Below are positions 30,865 to 42,163 of a DNA stretch of 64,000 nucleotides, piece after piece. Made by a program: the position numbers and the translations under genes. The stretch is from contig NZ_NJPP01000004.1 in assembly GCF_002778015.1 (NCBI RefSeq), positions 1 through 64,000 of the forward strand, given 5' to 3'. Each line of letters starts with the position of its first letter. The first letter of the stretch is position 1. The notes beneath the pieces were generated by a model that searched no databases, was not told where the DNA came from, and saw nothing but the letters and a program-made list of their open reading frames with translations. Source of the DNA: Bartonella tribocorum. GTDB lineage: Bacteria; Pseudomonadota; Alphaproteobacteria; Rhizobiales; Rhizobiaceae.

Positions 30865-31506
30865 TTATTCTGAATGTCCTTTCCATTTGCGAACAAAGGC
30901 TTCAATGGACAAATTTTGCATATCAGGCAATGCGTTGTGAATTTTATCAAGCGGCCAATCCCACCAAGCCATCTCTAAAAGATCTTCTATTACATGATTG
31001 GGAAAACGCATCCGCAATTGCTTAGCAGGAACCCCAACAACAATCGTATAAGGCAAAACATCTTTTGTTATAACAGCATTGGCTCCAATAATTGCACCGT
31101 GTCCAACTGTTACCCCAGGCATAATAACCACACCATGCCCAATCCACACATCATGCCCAATCATAACACGTTTTGCACAACGTCTTTCACGAAAAGAATG
31201 ATCGAGAGCCCTATAACGAAAATATTCGTTTGGACGATAGGTTATTTTATGGGTTGAAACACGCTCCATAGGATGCTCCAACGCATTCATCCGTACATGA
31301 GATGCAATAGAACAAAAACGACCAATATCGCTATAAATAGCCTCACTGTCATGTTCTAAATAAGAAAAATCCCCAACGGTTACATCCCGCAAAATCACCC
31401 GCTCATTAATTTCTACATAGCGCCCTAATTTACAACCATGCAACCGTGCCGTCGTATGAATACGCGGTTTGCTTTCATGAAATCGAAGATCATTCTCAAC
31501 ATTCAT
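30865..31506 (-). CDS. Left-handed beta-helix acetyltransferase (phosphonate-associated hexapeptide family type)
   Basis: This is an acyl-CoA-dependent transferase with hexapeptide repeats. The protein (213 residues from the start used here) has the pattern of the phosphonate-metabolism transferase family: RFCSIASHVRMNALEHPMER, a TYRPNEY insert, then VMIGHDVWIGHG, VTVGHGAIIGANAVITKDVLPY and the C-terminal MAWWDWPLDKI block. In other bacteria it occurs near phn genes; none are seen here, so the acceptor may be another small molecule or xenobiotic. I start at MNVENDL because AGGAAGA lies seven bases before it; a ten-residue longer form is in frame. It stands alone, divergent from the SCO gene. 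Confidence 0.8.
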   Translation of the reverse strand: MNVENDLRFHESKPRIHTTARLHGCKLGRYVEINERVILRDVTVGDFSYLEHDSEAIYSDIGRFCSIASHVRMNALEHPMERVSTHKITYRPNEYFRYRALDHSFRERRCAKRVMIGHDVWIGHGVVIMPGVTVGHGAIIGANAVITKDVLPYTIVVGVPAKQLRMRFPNHVIEDLLEMAWWDWPLDKIHNALPDMQNLSIEAFVRKWKGHSE

Positions 31507-31648
31507 AATATTGTCTTCCTGCAATTGTTTCATCAAGAGATATGAAAAGACATACCAACCAAACCCACAAAATCAACCGTGAAACAAACATTGCAAAACA
31601 AACCAGCCAATGCTAGAATTTTTTGACACGTTTTAAAAGAGACAAGCT

Positions 31649-32230
31649 ATGAAAAATGTAATCCGCATCTTCAGCCTAACAGTTGTATTTCTTGGGGGGA
31701 TTTTTATTTATGATACATTGATCAATAAGCCTTTAGGTGATGACTTTACGCTCACCGATTCAAATGGACAAACAGTTACCGAAGCTGATGTTCGCAGTAA
31801 ACCTTCAATTATTTTCTTCGGTTTTACGATGTGCCCTGAAACTTGTCCTACAACATTGATGAATCTTGATCGATGGCTTACAGCCCTTGGGCCAAAGGCT
31901 GATAAATTAGGAAAATGGTTTGTAACTGTTGATCCGGAACGCGACACCCCCGAAGTACTTCATGAATATCTCAGTAATTTTTCCAATAAAATTATTGGCA
32001 TTAGTGGAGATCCTGAGAAAGTTTATAAAATGGTCAATTCTTTCAATATTGTTGCTGAAAAAGTGCCAGGGACAGATGGAAACTATACTTACGACCATAC
32101 GGCAGCAATTTTTTTACTCAAAAAAGGTGGAAAGTTAGCAGGTGTTATCCGTTATGAAACGGAAGAAAATGACAGCGAATTAAAAGATGAAATCGCCATT
32201 GAACGGCTCAAAAAGCTTGTTTCAAACTAA
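31649..32230 (+). CDS. SCO1/SenC family copper chaperone
   Basis: This is a membrane-anchored, periplasm-facing thioredoxin-fold protein of 193 residues that delivers copper to cytochrome c oxidase or acts as a thiol reductase. One N-terminal membrane segment (about residues 5-22) acts as the anchor. The copper ligands are Cys62 and Cys66 in MCPETCPTT and His150 in YTYDHTAA, all present. The DPERDTP motif follows the cysteines as in the family. No cytochrome oxidase genes are in the window. prmA follows 27 bases later on the same strand, so it could be co-transcribed. Confidence 0.93.
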   Translation: MKNVIRIFSLTVVFLGGIFIYDTLINKPLGDDFTLTDSNGQTVTEADVRSKPSIIFFGFTMCPETCPTTLMNLDRWLTALGPKADKLGKWFVTVDPERDTPEVLHEYLSNFSNKIIGISGDPEKVYKMVNSFNIVAEKVPGTDGNYTYDHTAAIFLLKKGGKLAGVIRYETEENDSELKDEIAIERLKKLVSN

Positions 32231-32257
32231 AAAAGCCGATTATAAAGAAAGAACAGC

Positions 32258-33126
32258 ATGTCGCAACAAATTCGCCTCTATTATACTGCTTTAAAAAATG
32301 AAGCAGAACGGTTTTATACACTTATAGAAACAGCTTTTGACGAAGAAGGGTATCCTTTGGCTCTTACCGAGATAGACGAACAAAATGCTGTTTATGAGCT
32401 TTCTCTATATGTCGATCAAGACAATCACGAGAAGACATTGAAGCGTTTTGCGAGCATTCTTTCTATAGATTCTAATAAAATTAACCATGAAATTTTGCCC
32501 GATATTGACTGGGTACAAAAAAGCCTAGAAGGACTAAAACCAATCCATGCTGGTCCTTTTTTCTTCATGGAAGTCACAACCGAGATGCCATTCCTGCAAA
32601 TGTTCTCCCTATTGAAATTGAAGCAAATCAAGCCTTTGGCACTGGACATCATGGAACAACAGCGACTTGTTTAGAAATGATCGCCAAAATCATGAAACAC
32701 GAGAATCCACAAAATGCCCTTGACCTTGGAACTGGCAGTGGAATCTTAGCCATTGGTATGGCAAAACTCAAGCCTATTGCTATACTTGCATCGGATATTG
32801 ATCCAATCGCTATCAAAGTTGCACAACACAATATTGCACTCAATGGCGTAGAAAAATATATTACAACAATTACAGCAACAGGTTTTACCCATGATGAAAT
32901 TACATCACGGGCCCCCTTTGATCTCGTTGTTGCCAATATTCTTGCCAATCTTCTCATTGAACTTGCACCAGCAATGGTTCAAGTACTTCAAAAAGGGGGA
33001 TCACTCATACTCTCTGGAATCCTTGAAGAACAACATGCTGATGTCCTAAAGGCTTATGTAAAACAAGGGCTGAAACACATTGAAACATTCCACCGTCAAG
33101 GATGGGTTACAATACATCTAAAATAA
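32258..33126 (+). pseudogene. prmA: Ribosomal protein L11 methyltransferase, interrupted by a -1 frameshift (possible recoding)
   Basis: PrmA trimethylates ribosomal protein L11. The N-terminal frame (about 100 residues) ends ..[13 protein letters not shown]. The C-terminal frame resumes [13 protein letters not shown].. with the methyltransferase motifs [23 protein letters not shown] and VANILANLL, all intact. The switch falls at 32557-32563, T TTT TTC, in exactly the phase of a slippery heptamer. A -1 slip there gives ..GPFF-L-HGSH, which fits the family. Equally, restoring one missing C (TTTTTCC) heals the gene. Read without a slip, the first frame runs on to a stop at 32674, giving 138 residues. 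I see no obvious stimulatory hairpin. It is either a young pseudogene, an assembly error or a recoded gene. Confidence 0.85.
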
Positions 33127-33143
33127 ATGAAAAGGACGTTGTT

Positions 33144-34970
33144 ATGTATCAATCTTTTGAGGCAACAACAAACCCCACCCATGCCATCGAGCGTATTTCC
33201 TCTCTTCGTAAAGAACTCGATCGCCTTGGACTCGATGGTTTTCTTGTTCCACGGTGCGATGAACATCAAGGAGAATATGTTCCTCCTCATGCTCAACGCC
33301 TTAGCTGGCTTACGGGTTTTACTGGCTCAGCAGGGACCGCTCTTATTTTAAAAAATAAAGCCATCATTTTCACAGATGGACGCTATAAACTCCAAGTTCG
33401 CCAACAAACTGATCCTCATATTTTTGAATATGAAGATCTAATGACCTTTCCTCCTTCACAATGGCTTGAAACAAACGGAAAACAATTGTCTATTGGTTTT
33501 GATCCATGGCTCCACACCGTTGCCGCTACAGATTCATTGAGAAAATCCTTAGAGATAAAAGCAGGTGGAAAGCTTATAGCCGTTCAACAAAATCCTATTG
33601 ACCTTATTTGGTATAATCAACCATCATCACCACAATCTGCTTTATCGATTCATCCTCTTCAATACGCAGGCTGGGAGAGTGATAAAAAACTATCTTTAAT
33701 TCGCAAAGACATACAACAATCCCGTGCAGATGCTTTTATTTTTACAGATCCCTCCTCTATTGCATGGATATTCAATATACGAGGCAATGATGTTTCCAAT
33801 ACACCTTTTTCTCTTTGTTTTGCTCTCATACCCATAGAAGAAACACCAGCCTTATTCATTGATAGCAAAAAGCTTGGTGAAGAACAAAAACGATATCTGG
33901 AACGTTATGCAAAATTATATGAACCAGAACAGTTTATTGTAAAGGTCAAAAATTATAGTCAAAAAGGCATGGTTTTTGCCTTAGATCCACAGTTAACATG
34001 CGAAAAGTTACGCACTGTACTTGAAGAGGATGGAAAATCTTTCATCACACTGAGCGACCCAGCTTCTCTACCACGCGCTATTAAGAATGACACAGAGCTT
34101 AATGGCGCACGAGAAGCCCACCTGTGCGATGGTGTTGCTCTTACCCGTTTTTTTGCTTGGTTAGACAAACAAACACTAGGCACAATAAATGAAATTTCTG
34201 CTGCTCAGAAATTAGAAGAATTTCGCATAAATACAGCAAAAGAGATGGGAAAAAAGCTTGAAGATCTCTCTTTCGATACGATCTCAGCAGCAGGAGCAAA
34301 TGGAGCAATTATCCATTACCGTGTAACGAATGAAACCAATAAACCACTCAAAGCTGGTGAACTTTATCTTGTTGATTCAGGTGGACAATACCGTGATGGT
34401 ACGACAGATGTCACACGCACGGTAGCAATTGGGAATATTGGAGAAGAAGAAAAATACTGTTTTACTTTGGTTCTTAAAGGCATGATTGCTCTTTCAACCG
34501 CAAAATTTCCCAAAGGAACACGCGGACAAGATATTGATGTTTTAGCACGCATTGCCTTGTGGAAAGCTGGTTTTGATTATGCCCATGGCACGGGTCATGG
34601 CGTTGGATCTTATCTTTCTGTTCATGAAGGACCACAAAACATTTCCCGCAAAGGATGCCAAGAATTGATCCCCGGGATGATTCTTTCAAACGAACCTGGA
34701 TATTATCGCGAAGGTGCTTTTGGTATTCGTATTGAAAATTTACTCATTGTGAAACCAGCGCAAAAAATTGCTGGTAGAGAGAAAGAAATGCTTTCGTTTG
34801 AAACACTCACCCATTGCCCTATTGATCAACGATTAATCCTTCCAGAGCTTTTAACACAAGAAGAACGACAATGGTTCAATGACTACCACGCCCGTGTTTA
34901 TCAGATGAATGCCCCTTATTTAAATGAAGAAGAAAGGCAATGGGCAGAACAAGCAACAATGCCCCTTTAA
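33144..34970 (+). CDS. pepP: Aminopeptidase P family (Xaa-Pro aminopeptidase, long form)
   Basis: This metallopeptidase of the M24B family removes N-terminal residues before proline. It has 608 residues, the long form with two creatinase-like N-terminal domains and a pita-bread catalytic domain. The catalytic part shows VDSGGQYRDGTTDVTRT (two Asp ligands), the HGTGHGVGSYLSVHEGP block with the His, SNEPGYY (Glu) and IRIENLL (Glu), so all five metal ligands are present. I start at MYQSFEA, which has AAAGGACG upstream and follows the prmA stop by 17 bases. A 14-residue longer form would overlap prmA. Cytosolic; peptide recycling is the likely job. Confidence 0.9.
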   Translation: MYQSFEATTNPTHAIERISSLRKELDRLGLDGFLVPRCDEHQGEYVPPHAQRLSWLTGFTGSAGTALILKNKAIIFTDGRYKLQVRQQTDPHIFEYEDLMTFPPSQWLETNGKQLSIGFDPWLHTVAATDSLRKSLEIKAGGKLIAVQQNPIDLIWYNQPSSPQSALSIHPLQYAGWESDKKLSLIRKDIQQSRADAFIFTDPSSIAWIFNIRGNDVSNTPFSLCFALIPIEETPALFIDSKKLGEEQKRYLERYAKLYEPEQFIVKVKNYSQKGMVFALDPQLTCEKLRTVLEEDGKSFITLSDPASLPRAIKNDTELNGAREAHLCDGVALTRFFAWLDKQTLGTINEISAAQKLEEFRINTAKEMGKKLEDLSFDTISAAGANGAIIHYRVTNETNKPLKAGELYLVDSGGQYRDGTTDVTRTVAIGNIGEEEKYCFTLVLKGMIALSTAKFPKGTRGQDIDVLARIALWKAGFDYAHGTGHGVGSYLSVHEGPQNISRKGCQELIPGMILSNEPGYYREGAFGIRIENLLIVKPAQKIAGREKEMLSFETLTHCPIDQRLILPELLTQEERQWFNDYHARVYQMNAPYLNEEERQWAEQATMPL

Positions 34971-35918
34971 ATGAAGCAATACAACAGTATATGTATCTTT
35001 CAAAACTATTTTTTACAAAATATCATATTTTCTCTTTTGAAAAGAAAAACGCGTCTTTACCATCAACAAATACAAAAAATACTTCTATAAAATGATACAA
35101 GTTTTTCGCTACGACAAACGCTCTCCCGGACTGAAACAGAATGGGAGGCCTTTACAAAGAGTAATGCTTATCGCCTATTCTCCACCGTCTCCACATGCGT
35201 TATAGCTTTATTTTCTTAATATAAAAACTTTTATTATATTTTGTAATCTTCGACTTAAGCTCTCTTAAATCTATTATAATCAATTTATTATGGCATTTGG
35301 GATTAAATTCTACATATTTTCTCAAAGTTTTTACCTTGCCTCACAAGGATAATCTATATTAAAAAGCTTGTACATTCTTCACCATAAAAGTTGAAATATA
35401 ACATTAAGCGCAACATCAATCATTTTTAATGACGTAATAAATATCAAGTGAATAGCGCTCTATTTTTGCAAAAAATATCCCCTGTCGTTCCTCATTTTAG
35501 GGATAATCATCAAGAGCAATACAAAAGCTTTCATACAATCGAGGGGCCCCACTTCGAAATCATATTCAATAAAAATAATATGTCTCAAAAAAACTCTACC
35601 AAGATTTCTGCTTTATTACTTCTTCAAATTTTAAAGATGTAGACAATATATGCATTTCTTTACCGATAAAAATGGAGCGCTTCAATTGCATCTGTGATAA
35701 GATTTTTTGCTTTATCCGAAATAGAAAAACTTCCTCAAAACCAGAAAATGGAATACCAAAGGCTATATCTTTTTTCTTTATGAACGAGACAAAAGACGCT
35801 TCATTACACGTCCTAAATAAAGAAAGAATGACAAATACTTGTTAATTCACCATGCTTGAAGAATCTCCACCCTACAATATGGCTCAAACAGCTATCACCA
35901 AGCGAATAACCTCAACAG
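34971..35918. other. Non-coding stretch between pepP and ligA
   Basis: This is AT-rich, with no frame of coding character. A 64-codon + frame at 35448 (TTG/GTG-like start region, Lys/Asn/Phe-rich) has no ribosome-binding site or recognisable motif. No tRNA or clear terminator is seen. Confidence 0.4.
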
Positions 35919-36008
35919 CTATTTTTTAGCTTTACGCCATTTTGTTCTCATCAAAAATCCAATCAACCATAAAAATGGCAGAAAGATAACCGCACGAACA
36001 GCATACAC
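35919..36008 (-). other. Possible small hydrophobic protein after ligA, or a remnant
   Basis: A 29-codon frame opening with GTG reads YAVRAVIFLPFLWLIGFLM followed by RTKWRKAKK, i.e. one membrane span with a positive cytoplasmic tail. AGGATC lies about 14 bases upstream, which is rather far. It begins 20 bases after the ligA stop. It could be a real small membrane protein, or the 3' end of a lost gene. I do not recognise it. Confidence 0.25.
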
Positions 36009-36028
36009 ATCTTCTAGAAAAGATCCTT

Positions 36029-38227
<2,199 letters not shown>

Positions 38228-38322
38228 TCAACTTTTTCATCATGAAGTGAATTCAAATGAACAAATGATTACCAGTAAAATAATTGATAAACGATATTTT
38301 TATCGTTGAATCACTTCAACCT

Positions 38323-39984
38323 TTATGCCAAAAGCTTTTGAGCAGCAGCCCGTGCTTCCTCAGTAATCTGTTCCCCTGCCAACATACGAGCAATTTCTTC
38401 TGCACGCTCCTGCTCTTCCATTTTATGAATAGCCGTAATAAAATGCCCTTTATCATCACTTTCAATTTTTGAAATAAGAAAATGACTATGCGCTTTTGAC
38501 GCAACTTGGGGGGCATGCGTAATAGCAAAAACCTGAATCTTTTTCGACAAACGTTGCAACCGTTGCCCAATAGCCGCCGCAACAGCCCCCCCAGCGCCTG
38601 TATCAATTTCATCAAAAATCAGCGTGGGAGCAGATCCTCGATCAGATAACACAACTTTTAATGCTAATAAAAAACGAGATAACTCACCACCAGAAGCCAC
38701 ACTCAACATGGGTCCAGCACGTGTTCCAGGATTTGTTCGAACCCAATATTCAATACGATCACACCCTTCTGCATTTCGCCTTTCAACATCAGTCTGCATT
38801 TCAACAATAAATTCTGCCTTTTCTAATTTCAATGCCGGCAATTCAGCCATAACACTTTTAGATAAATGCTTTGCTGTTTCCCGACGCTTTATTGTTAAAG
38901 CTTGTGCCAAGGTATCATAATTTTTCTTTGCCTGCTCTGCCTCATCTTCAAAACGTACCAATATGGACTGAGCTTCTTCAAAATCAGCCAGTTCGGCATC
39001 CATTTTATCGCGTAACTGAACCAATTCATCAGCAGATACTTGATATTTACGAGCAAAACCGCGAAGAGCAAAAAGACGTTCTTCTATCCGTTCCAATTCA
39101 TCAGGTTCAAAATCCAATGCCCGCATTGCCGATTCAATACCTTCTTGTGCTGTAGCAAGAGCACACAATGCCTCATCAATAGATTTCACCACTGGTGCAA
39201 TAAGCTCTTCTGCCTCAGGAATTTTCCGCTCCAAACGCCTTACCAAATTAGAAAGAACCGGAATTGGCGATTTTTGACCCGTTAATAGATCATCTGCTTC
39301 TTTAATATCCGTTGCTATTTTTTCTAACTTAAGCATATCGGCACGACGAAGAGAAAGAGCATCCTCTTCACCAACTTGAAAATCAAGCTTTTCAAGTTCT
39401 TCTAAACATGCACGAAGATAATCAACCTCACGGACAGCACTTTGTACTTTAAGATGTTGTTGTTGCAAACGCTCCTCAAATTCACGCCATGTGTGATAAC
39501 ACCGACGCAATTTTTCCACCTCATCTTCAAGCCCGCCAAAAGCATCTAATAATTGGCGATGTGCCGCAACATCAACAAGCGCACGATCATCATGCTGTCC
39601 GTGAATTTCAACCAAGTGACGACCAACACTCCGCATTAAGGAAACACTCGCCACCTGATCATTGATAAAAACACGACTGCGTCCATCACTTGATTGCACA
39701 CGCCGTAAAATGATATCGCCTTCCTCATCAAGACCATTCTCACGAATAAGCTGACGCGCAGGATGTGAGATAGGGACATCAAAAACAGCCGTAACCTGCC
39801 CGCGGTTAGTACCATGACGCACAAGCGAAGCATCACCCCGTCCCCCAAGAGCAAGCGACAAAGCATCAAGGAGAATAGATTTTCCTGCCCCTGTTTCTCC
39901 AGTTAAAACCGTCAACCCCGCCGTAAAATGAATATCGAGCGCTTCGATCAAAACAATATTATGAATCGAAAGCTGTACCAGCAT
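38323..39984 (-). CDS. recN: DNA repair protein RecN
   Basis: RecN is an SMC-like ATPase that acts early in double-strand-break repair. It has 553 residues. The Walker A GETGAGKS is at 29-36. A central pair of long coiled coils (Glu/Leu/Arg-rich, about 150-370) and the signature SVASGGELSRFLLAL follow, then Walker B LIFDEIDTGAGG and the D-loop and His switch near ITHAPQVAS. It begins 6 bases after the bamD stop and is probably co-transcribed. The acidic and basic low-complexity parts of the coiled coil are normal. Confidence 0.95.
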   Translation of the reverse strand: MLVQLSIHNIVLIEALDIHFTAGLTVLTGETGAGKSILLDALSLALGGRGDASLVRHGTNRGQVTAVFDVPISHPARQLIRENGLDEEGDIILRRVQSSDGRSRVFINDQVASVSLMRSVGRHLVEIHGQHDDRALVDVAAHRQLLDAFGGLEDEVEKLRRCYHTWREFEERLQQQHLKVQSAVREVDYLRACLEELEKLDFQVGEEDALSLRRADMLKLEKIATDIKEADDLLTGQKSPIPVLSNLVRRLERKIPEAEELIAPVVKSIDEALCALATAQEGIESAMRALDFEPDELERIEERLFALRGFARKYQVSADELVQLRDKMDAELADFEEAQSILVRFEDEAEQAKKNYDTLAQALTIKRRETAKHLSKSVMAELPALKLEKAEFIVEMQTDVERRNAEGCDRIEYWVRTNPGTRAGPMLSVASGGELSRFLLALKVVLSDRGSAPTLIFDEIDTGAGGAVAAAIGQRLQRLSKKIQVFAITHAPQVASKAHSHFLISKIESDDKGHFITAIHKMEEQERAEEIARMLAGEQITEEARAAAQKLLA

Positions 39985-39990
39985 AGAGAA

Positions 39991-40884
39991 TCAACGCGCT
40001 CTCTTTTTATCACCACCTAAAGCATTTGAAATCCAAGAAGATTTATGCTCATGGGGCGATATTTTATTCTTTTGCAAGAGATTATAAGAAAATTTATACC
40101 ACTCACTTTTGGGATAATTACGTCCTAAAATAGCTGCTGCCGTCTGCGCTTCCGCCGTCAAACCAAGAGCAAGATTAACTTCCGTTAAGCGGAAAAGCGC
40201 TTCTTCAATTTGATTTGTATCGGAATACTCCTCAACGACGGTACGAAACCGTCTACTTGCAGCAAGATAGCGTCGCCCCTCTTCATAATAACGGCCAATC
40301 TGCATTTCTTTACCAGCCAACTGTTCGCGCCCGAAACGTATTTTATCCTTAGCATCCTTGACATATTCAGAATTCGGATAACGCTCTATAAGGAGCTGCA
40401 TCGCAGCAATAGCACGTTTCGTATCACGTTGATCACGTGTAATATCAGGAATCCGACGGAAAGAAGAAAGACCAATAATATAGTACGCATAAGCCGAGTC
40501 ATTAGACCCTGGATAAAGAGTAATATAGCGTTGAGCCATACTAATTGAATCATCATACTTTCCAAGTCGATAATTTGTAAAAGCCCCCATGACCAAAGAT
40601 TTACGGCCCCAGTCCGTATAAGCGTACTGTTTTTCAATCTTCAAAAACTTCTTTGATGCATCCGCAAGCCGCCCACTCTCAAGACTAGCAAGTGCTTGAT
40701 TATAGAGAACATCTGGTGGATCTATTTTCAAAACATAAGCAGATGGATCAAGGGTATTCTTCTCTTTAAAGAGGCATCCTGCTAACATACAAGTGCTTCC
40801 CAAAAGTAGCCCCCCCAATATCTTGCGTACAATGTCAGATTTTCTATATGCCATATTTCTAATGCACACACGAGATTTTTTCAT
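39991..40884 (-). CDS. bamD: Outer-membrane assembly lipoprotein BamD
   Basis: BamD is an essential lipoprotein of the BAM complex that folds outer-membrane proteins. It has 297 residues. A lipobox (MLAGC, Cys37) follows a basic N-terminus and a hydrophobic stretch. TPR-like repeats fill the rest (YNQALASLESGRLADASKKF, YRLGKYDDSISMAQRYI, LIERYPNSEYVKDA). I keep the longer start because GGGAGGCCGGAA lies just before it; a Met ten codons further in would give a more usual signal length. The gene lies between lpxC (162 bases upstream) and recN (6 bases downstream), linking envelope assembly with division genes. Confidence 0.93.
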   Translation of the reverse strand: MKKSRVCIRNMAYRKSDIVRKILGGLLLGSTCMLAGCLFKEKNTLDPSAYVLKIDPPDVLYNQALASLESGRLADASKKFLKIEKQYAYTDWGRKSLVMGAFTNYRLGKYDDSISMAQRYITLYPGSNDSAYAYYIIGLSSFRRIPDITRDQRDTKRAIAAMQLLIERYPNSEYVKDAKDKIRFGREQLAGKEMQIGRYYEEGRRYLAASRRFRTVVEEYSDTNQIEEALFRLTEVNLALGLTAEAQTAAAILGRNYPKSEWYKFSYNLLQKNKISPHEHKSSWISNALGGDKKRAR

Positions 40885-41045
40885 AGTTTTTCCGGCCTCC
40901 CGAGAATATCACCTTGTAGCAAAAATAATTTGTTAAAAGTTTTTATACCATATCACTTTAAAATGCACATAACCAATTTAGTCGTTTAGGTCAATCATCC
41001 CCTTAAAAATCAAATAAACGATAAAAAAGTCTTGTCAATTTTCTT

Positions 41046-41927
41046 TTATTCTTTCTTTAAAGAGCTCTTTTCATAACATGATTCTTCTGCCAAAACTGCT
41101 CTCACCAATTGTGCATTAATTCTATGCCCACTACAATAAGAACGAAATAACCCAATAAAAGGGCACCCGAGTAAAGCAGTATCGCCAATCGCATCAAGCA
41201 TCTTATGCCGAACACATTCATTTTCCCAATAAGGACCATCGGGATTTAAAATTTTGTCATCAAAGCCAATAACAAGAGAATTTTCCAAAGAAGCGCCTCT
41301 CGCTTTTCCAGAAAGCCGTAACTTTTCCACATCTTTGATAAAACCAAAAGTACGTGCACGAGACAAATTATCTCGAAATCCTTGGCTGGTAAGATCAAAA
41401 CTAAAATGTTGTTCACCAATAGCAGAAGAAGGAAAAGAGATCGTTACATCAAAACGACGTCCATCAAATGGCAAAAGCTCTGCAAAACCATGAGCCCCTT
41501 CAACCCGCAACGGCTTTTTTATAATGCAATAAGAACGGTATGCATCTTGCTGAACAATGCCTGCCTCTTCAAAAGCTTGGCAATATTGCCATGCAGAACC
41601 ATCTAAAATAGGGATCTCATTGTGCGACATTTCAATAACAAGATTGTCCAAATTATAAGCAGCAATGGCTGCCATTAAATGTTCAATGGTTTCAACCCTT
41701 ATCTCTCCATCTCCAAGCACTGTTGATAACTCAGTTTCTCCTGTTTGCGATGCATGAGCTTGAAATATTTTTTCTGTTCCATCTAATCCACAACGTTTAA
41801 AAACAATACCACACCCCACATCAGCTGGACAAACCTTTACCACGGACAAACAGCCACTGTGAACGCCAATCCCCTTAAATGTTACTGCTTTTTTAAGAGT
41901 AGACTGATATTTTTGCACAAAATTCAT
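41046..41927 (-). CDS. lpxC: UDP-3-O-acyl-N-acetylglucosamine deacetylase
   Basis: LpxC is the zinc enzyme for the first committed step of lipid A synthesis. From the ATG used here it has 293 residues, close to the usual 300. The zinc ligands are visible as the His in the TIEHLMAA block (about residue 83) and the HxxxD pair in VRHKMLDAIGD (about 240 and 244). The conserved GIGVHSG at the N-terminus and the late HRINAQLVRAVL with the general-base His are also present. It is separated from ftsZ by 236 bases with a strong terminator, so it has its own promoter. Bartonella makes an unusual long-chain lipid A; that is family knowledge, not visible here. Confidence 0.95.
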   Translation of the reverse strand: MNFVQKYQSTLKKAVTFKGIGVHSGCLSVVKVCPADVGCGIVFKRCGLDGTEKIFQAHASQTGETELSTVLGDGEIRVETIEHLMAAIAAYNLDNLVIEMSHNEIPILDGSAWQYCQAFEEAGIVQQDAYRSYCIIKKPLRVEGAHGFAELLPFDGRRFDVTISFPSSAIGEQHFSFDLTSQGFRDNLSRARTFGFIKDVEKLRLSGKARGASLENSLVIGFDDKILNPDGPYWENECVRHKMLDAIGDTALLGCPFIGLFRSYCSGHRINAQLVRAVLAEESCYEKSSLKKE

Positions 41928-42026
41928 CACATCATTTTACCAAACTTGCTATATCATTTTATTGCATTTCTTTTACATTTTTTAATAAAATGTATAAAAT
42001 CATAAAGAAATATTCACAGTAAATAA

Positions 42027-42062
42027 TAAAAAAAACCGCTTATAATTAAGCGGCTTTTTTTT
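42027..42062 (-). terminator. Terminator at the end of the dcw operon (after ftsZ)
   Basis: On the minus strand, AAAAAAAAGCCGCTTAAT folds with TATAAGCGGTTTTTTTT: a stem of about 8 bp flanked by A and T runs, 100 bases after the ftsZ stop and before lpxC. It marks the end of the division operon. Confidence 0.85.
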
Positions 42063-42163
42063 AGCAAAGTATTTTATCCAAAACAACAGTATATTTTACT
42101 GTATAATTTCTAAGTCATAGTCAAAGAGATCATAACATTTCTTACTGCCTCACCTTTTATTAA

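Noticed and set aside
35448-35642. 64-codon + frame between pepP and ligA
   Set aside because: Poor start context, low-complexity composition and no motif.
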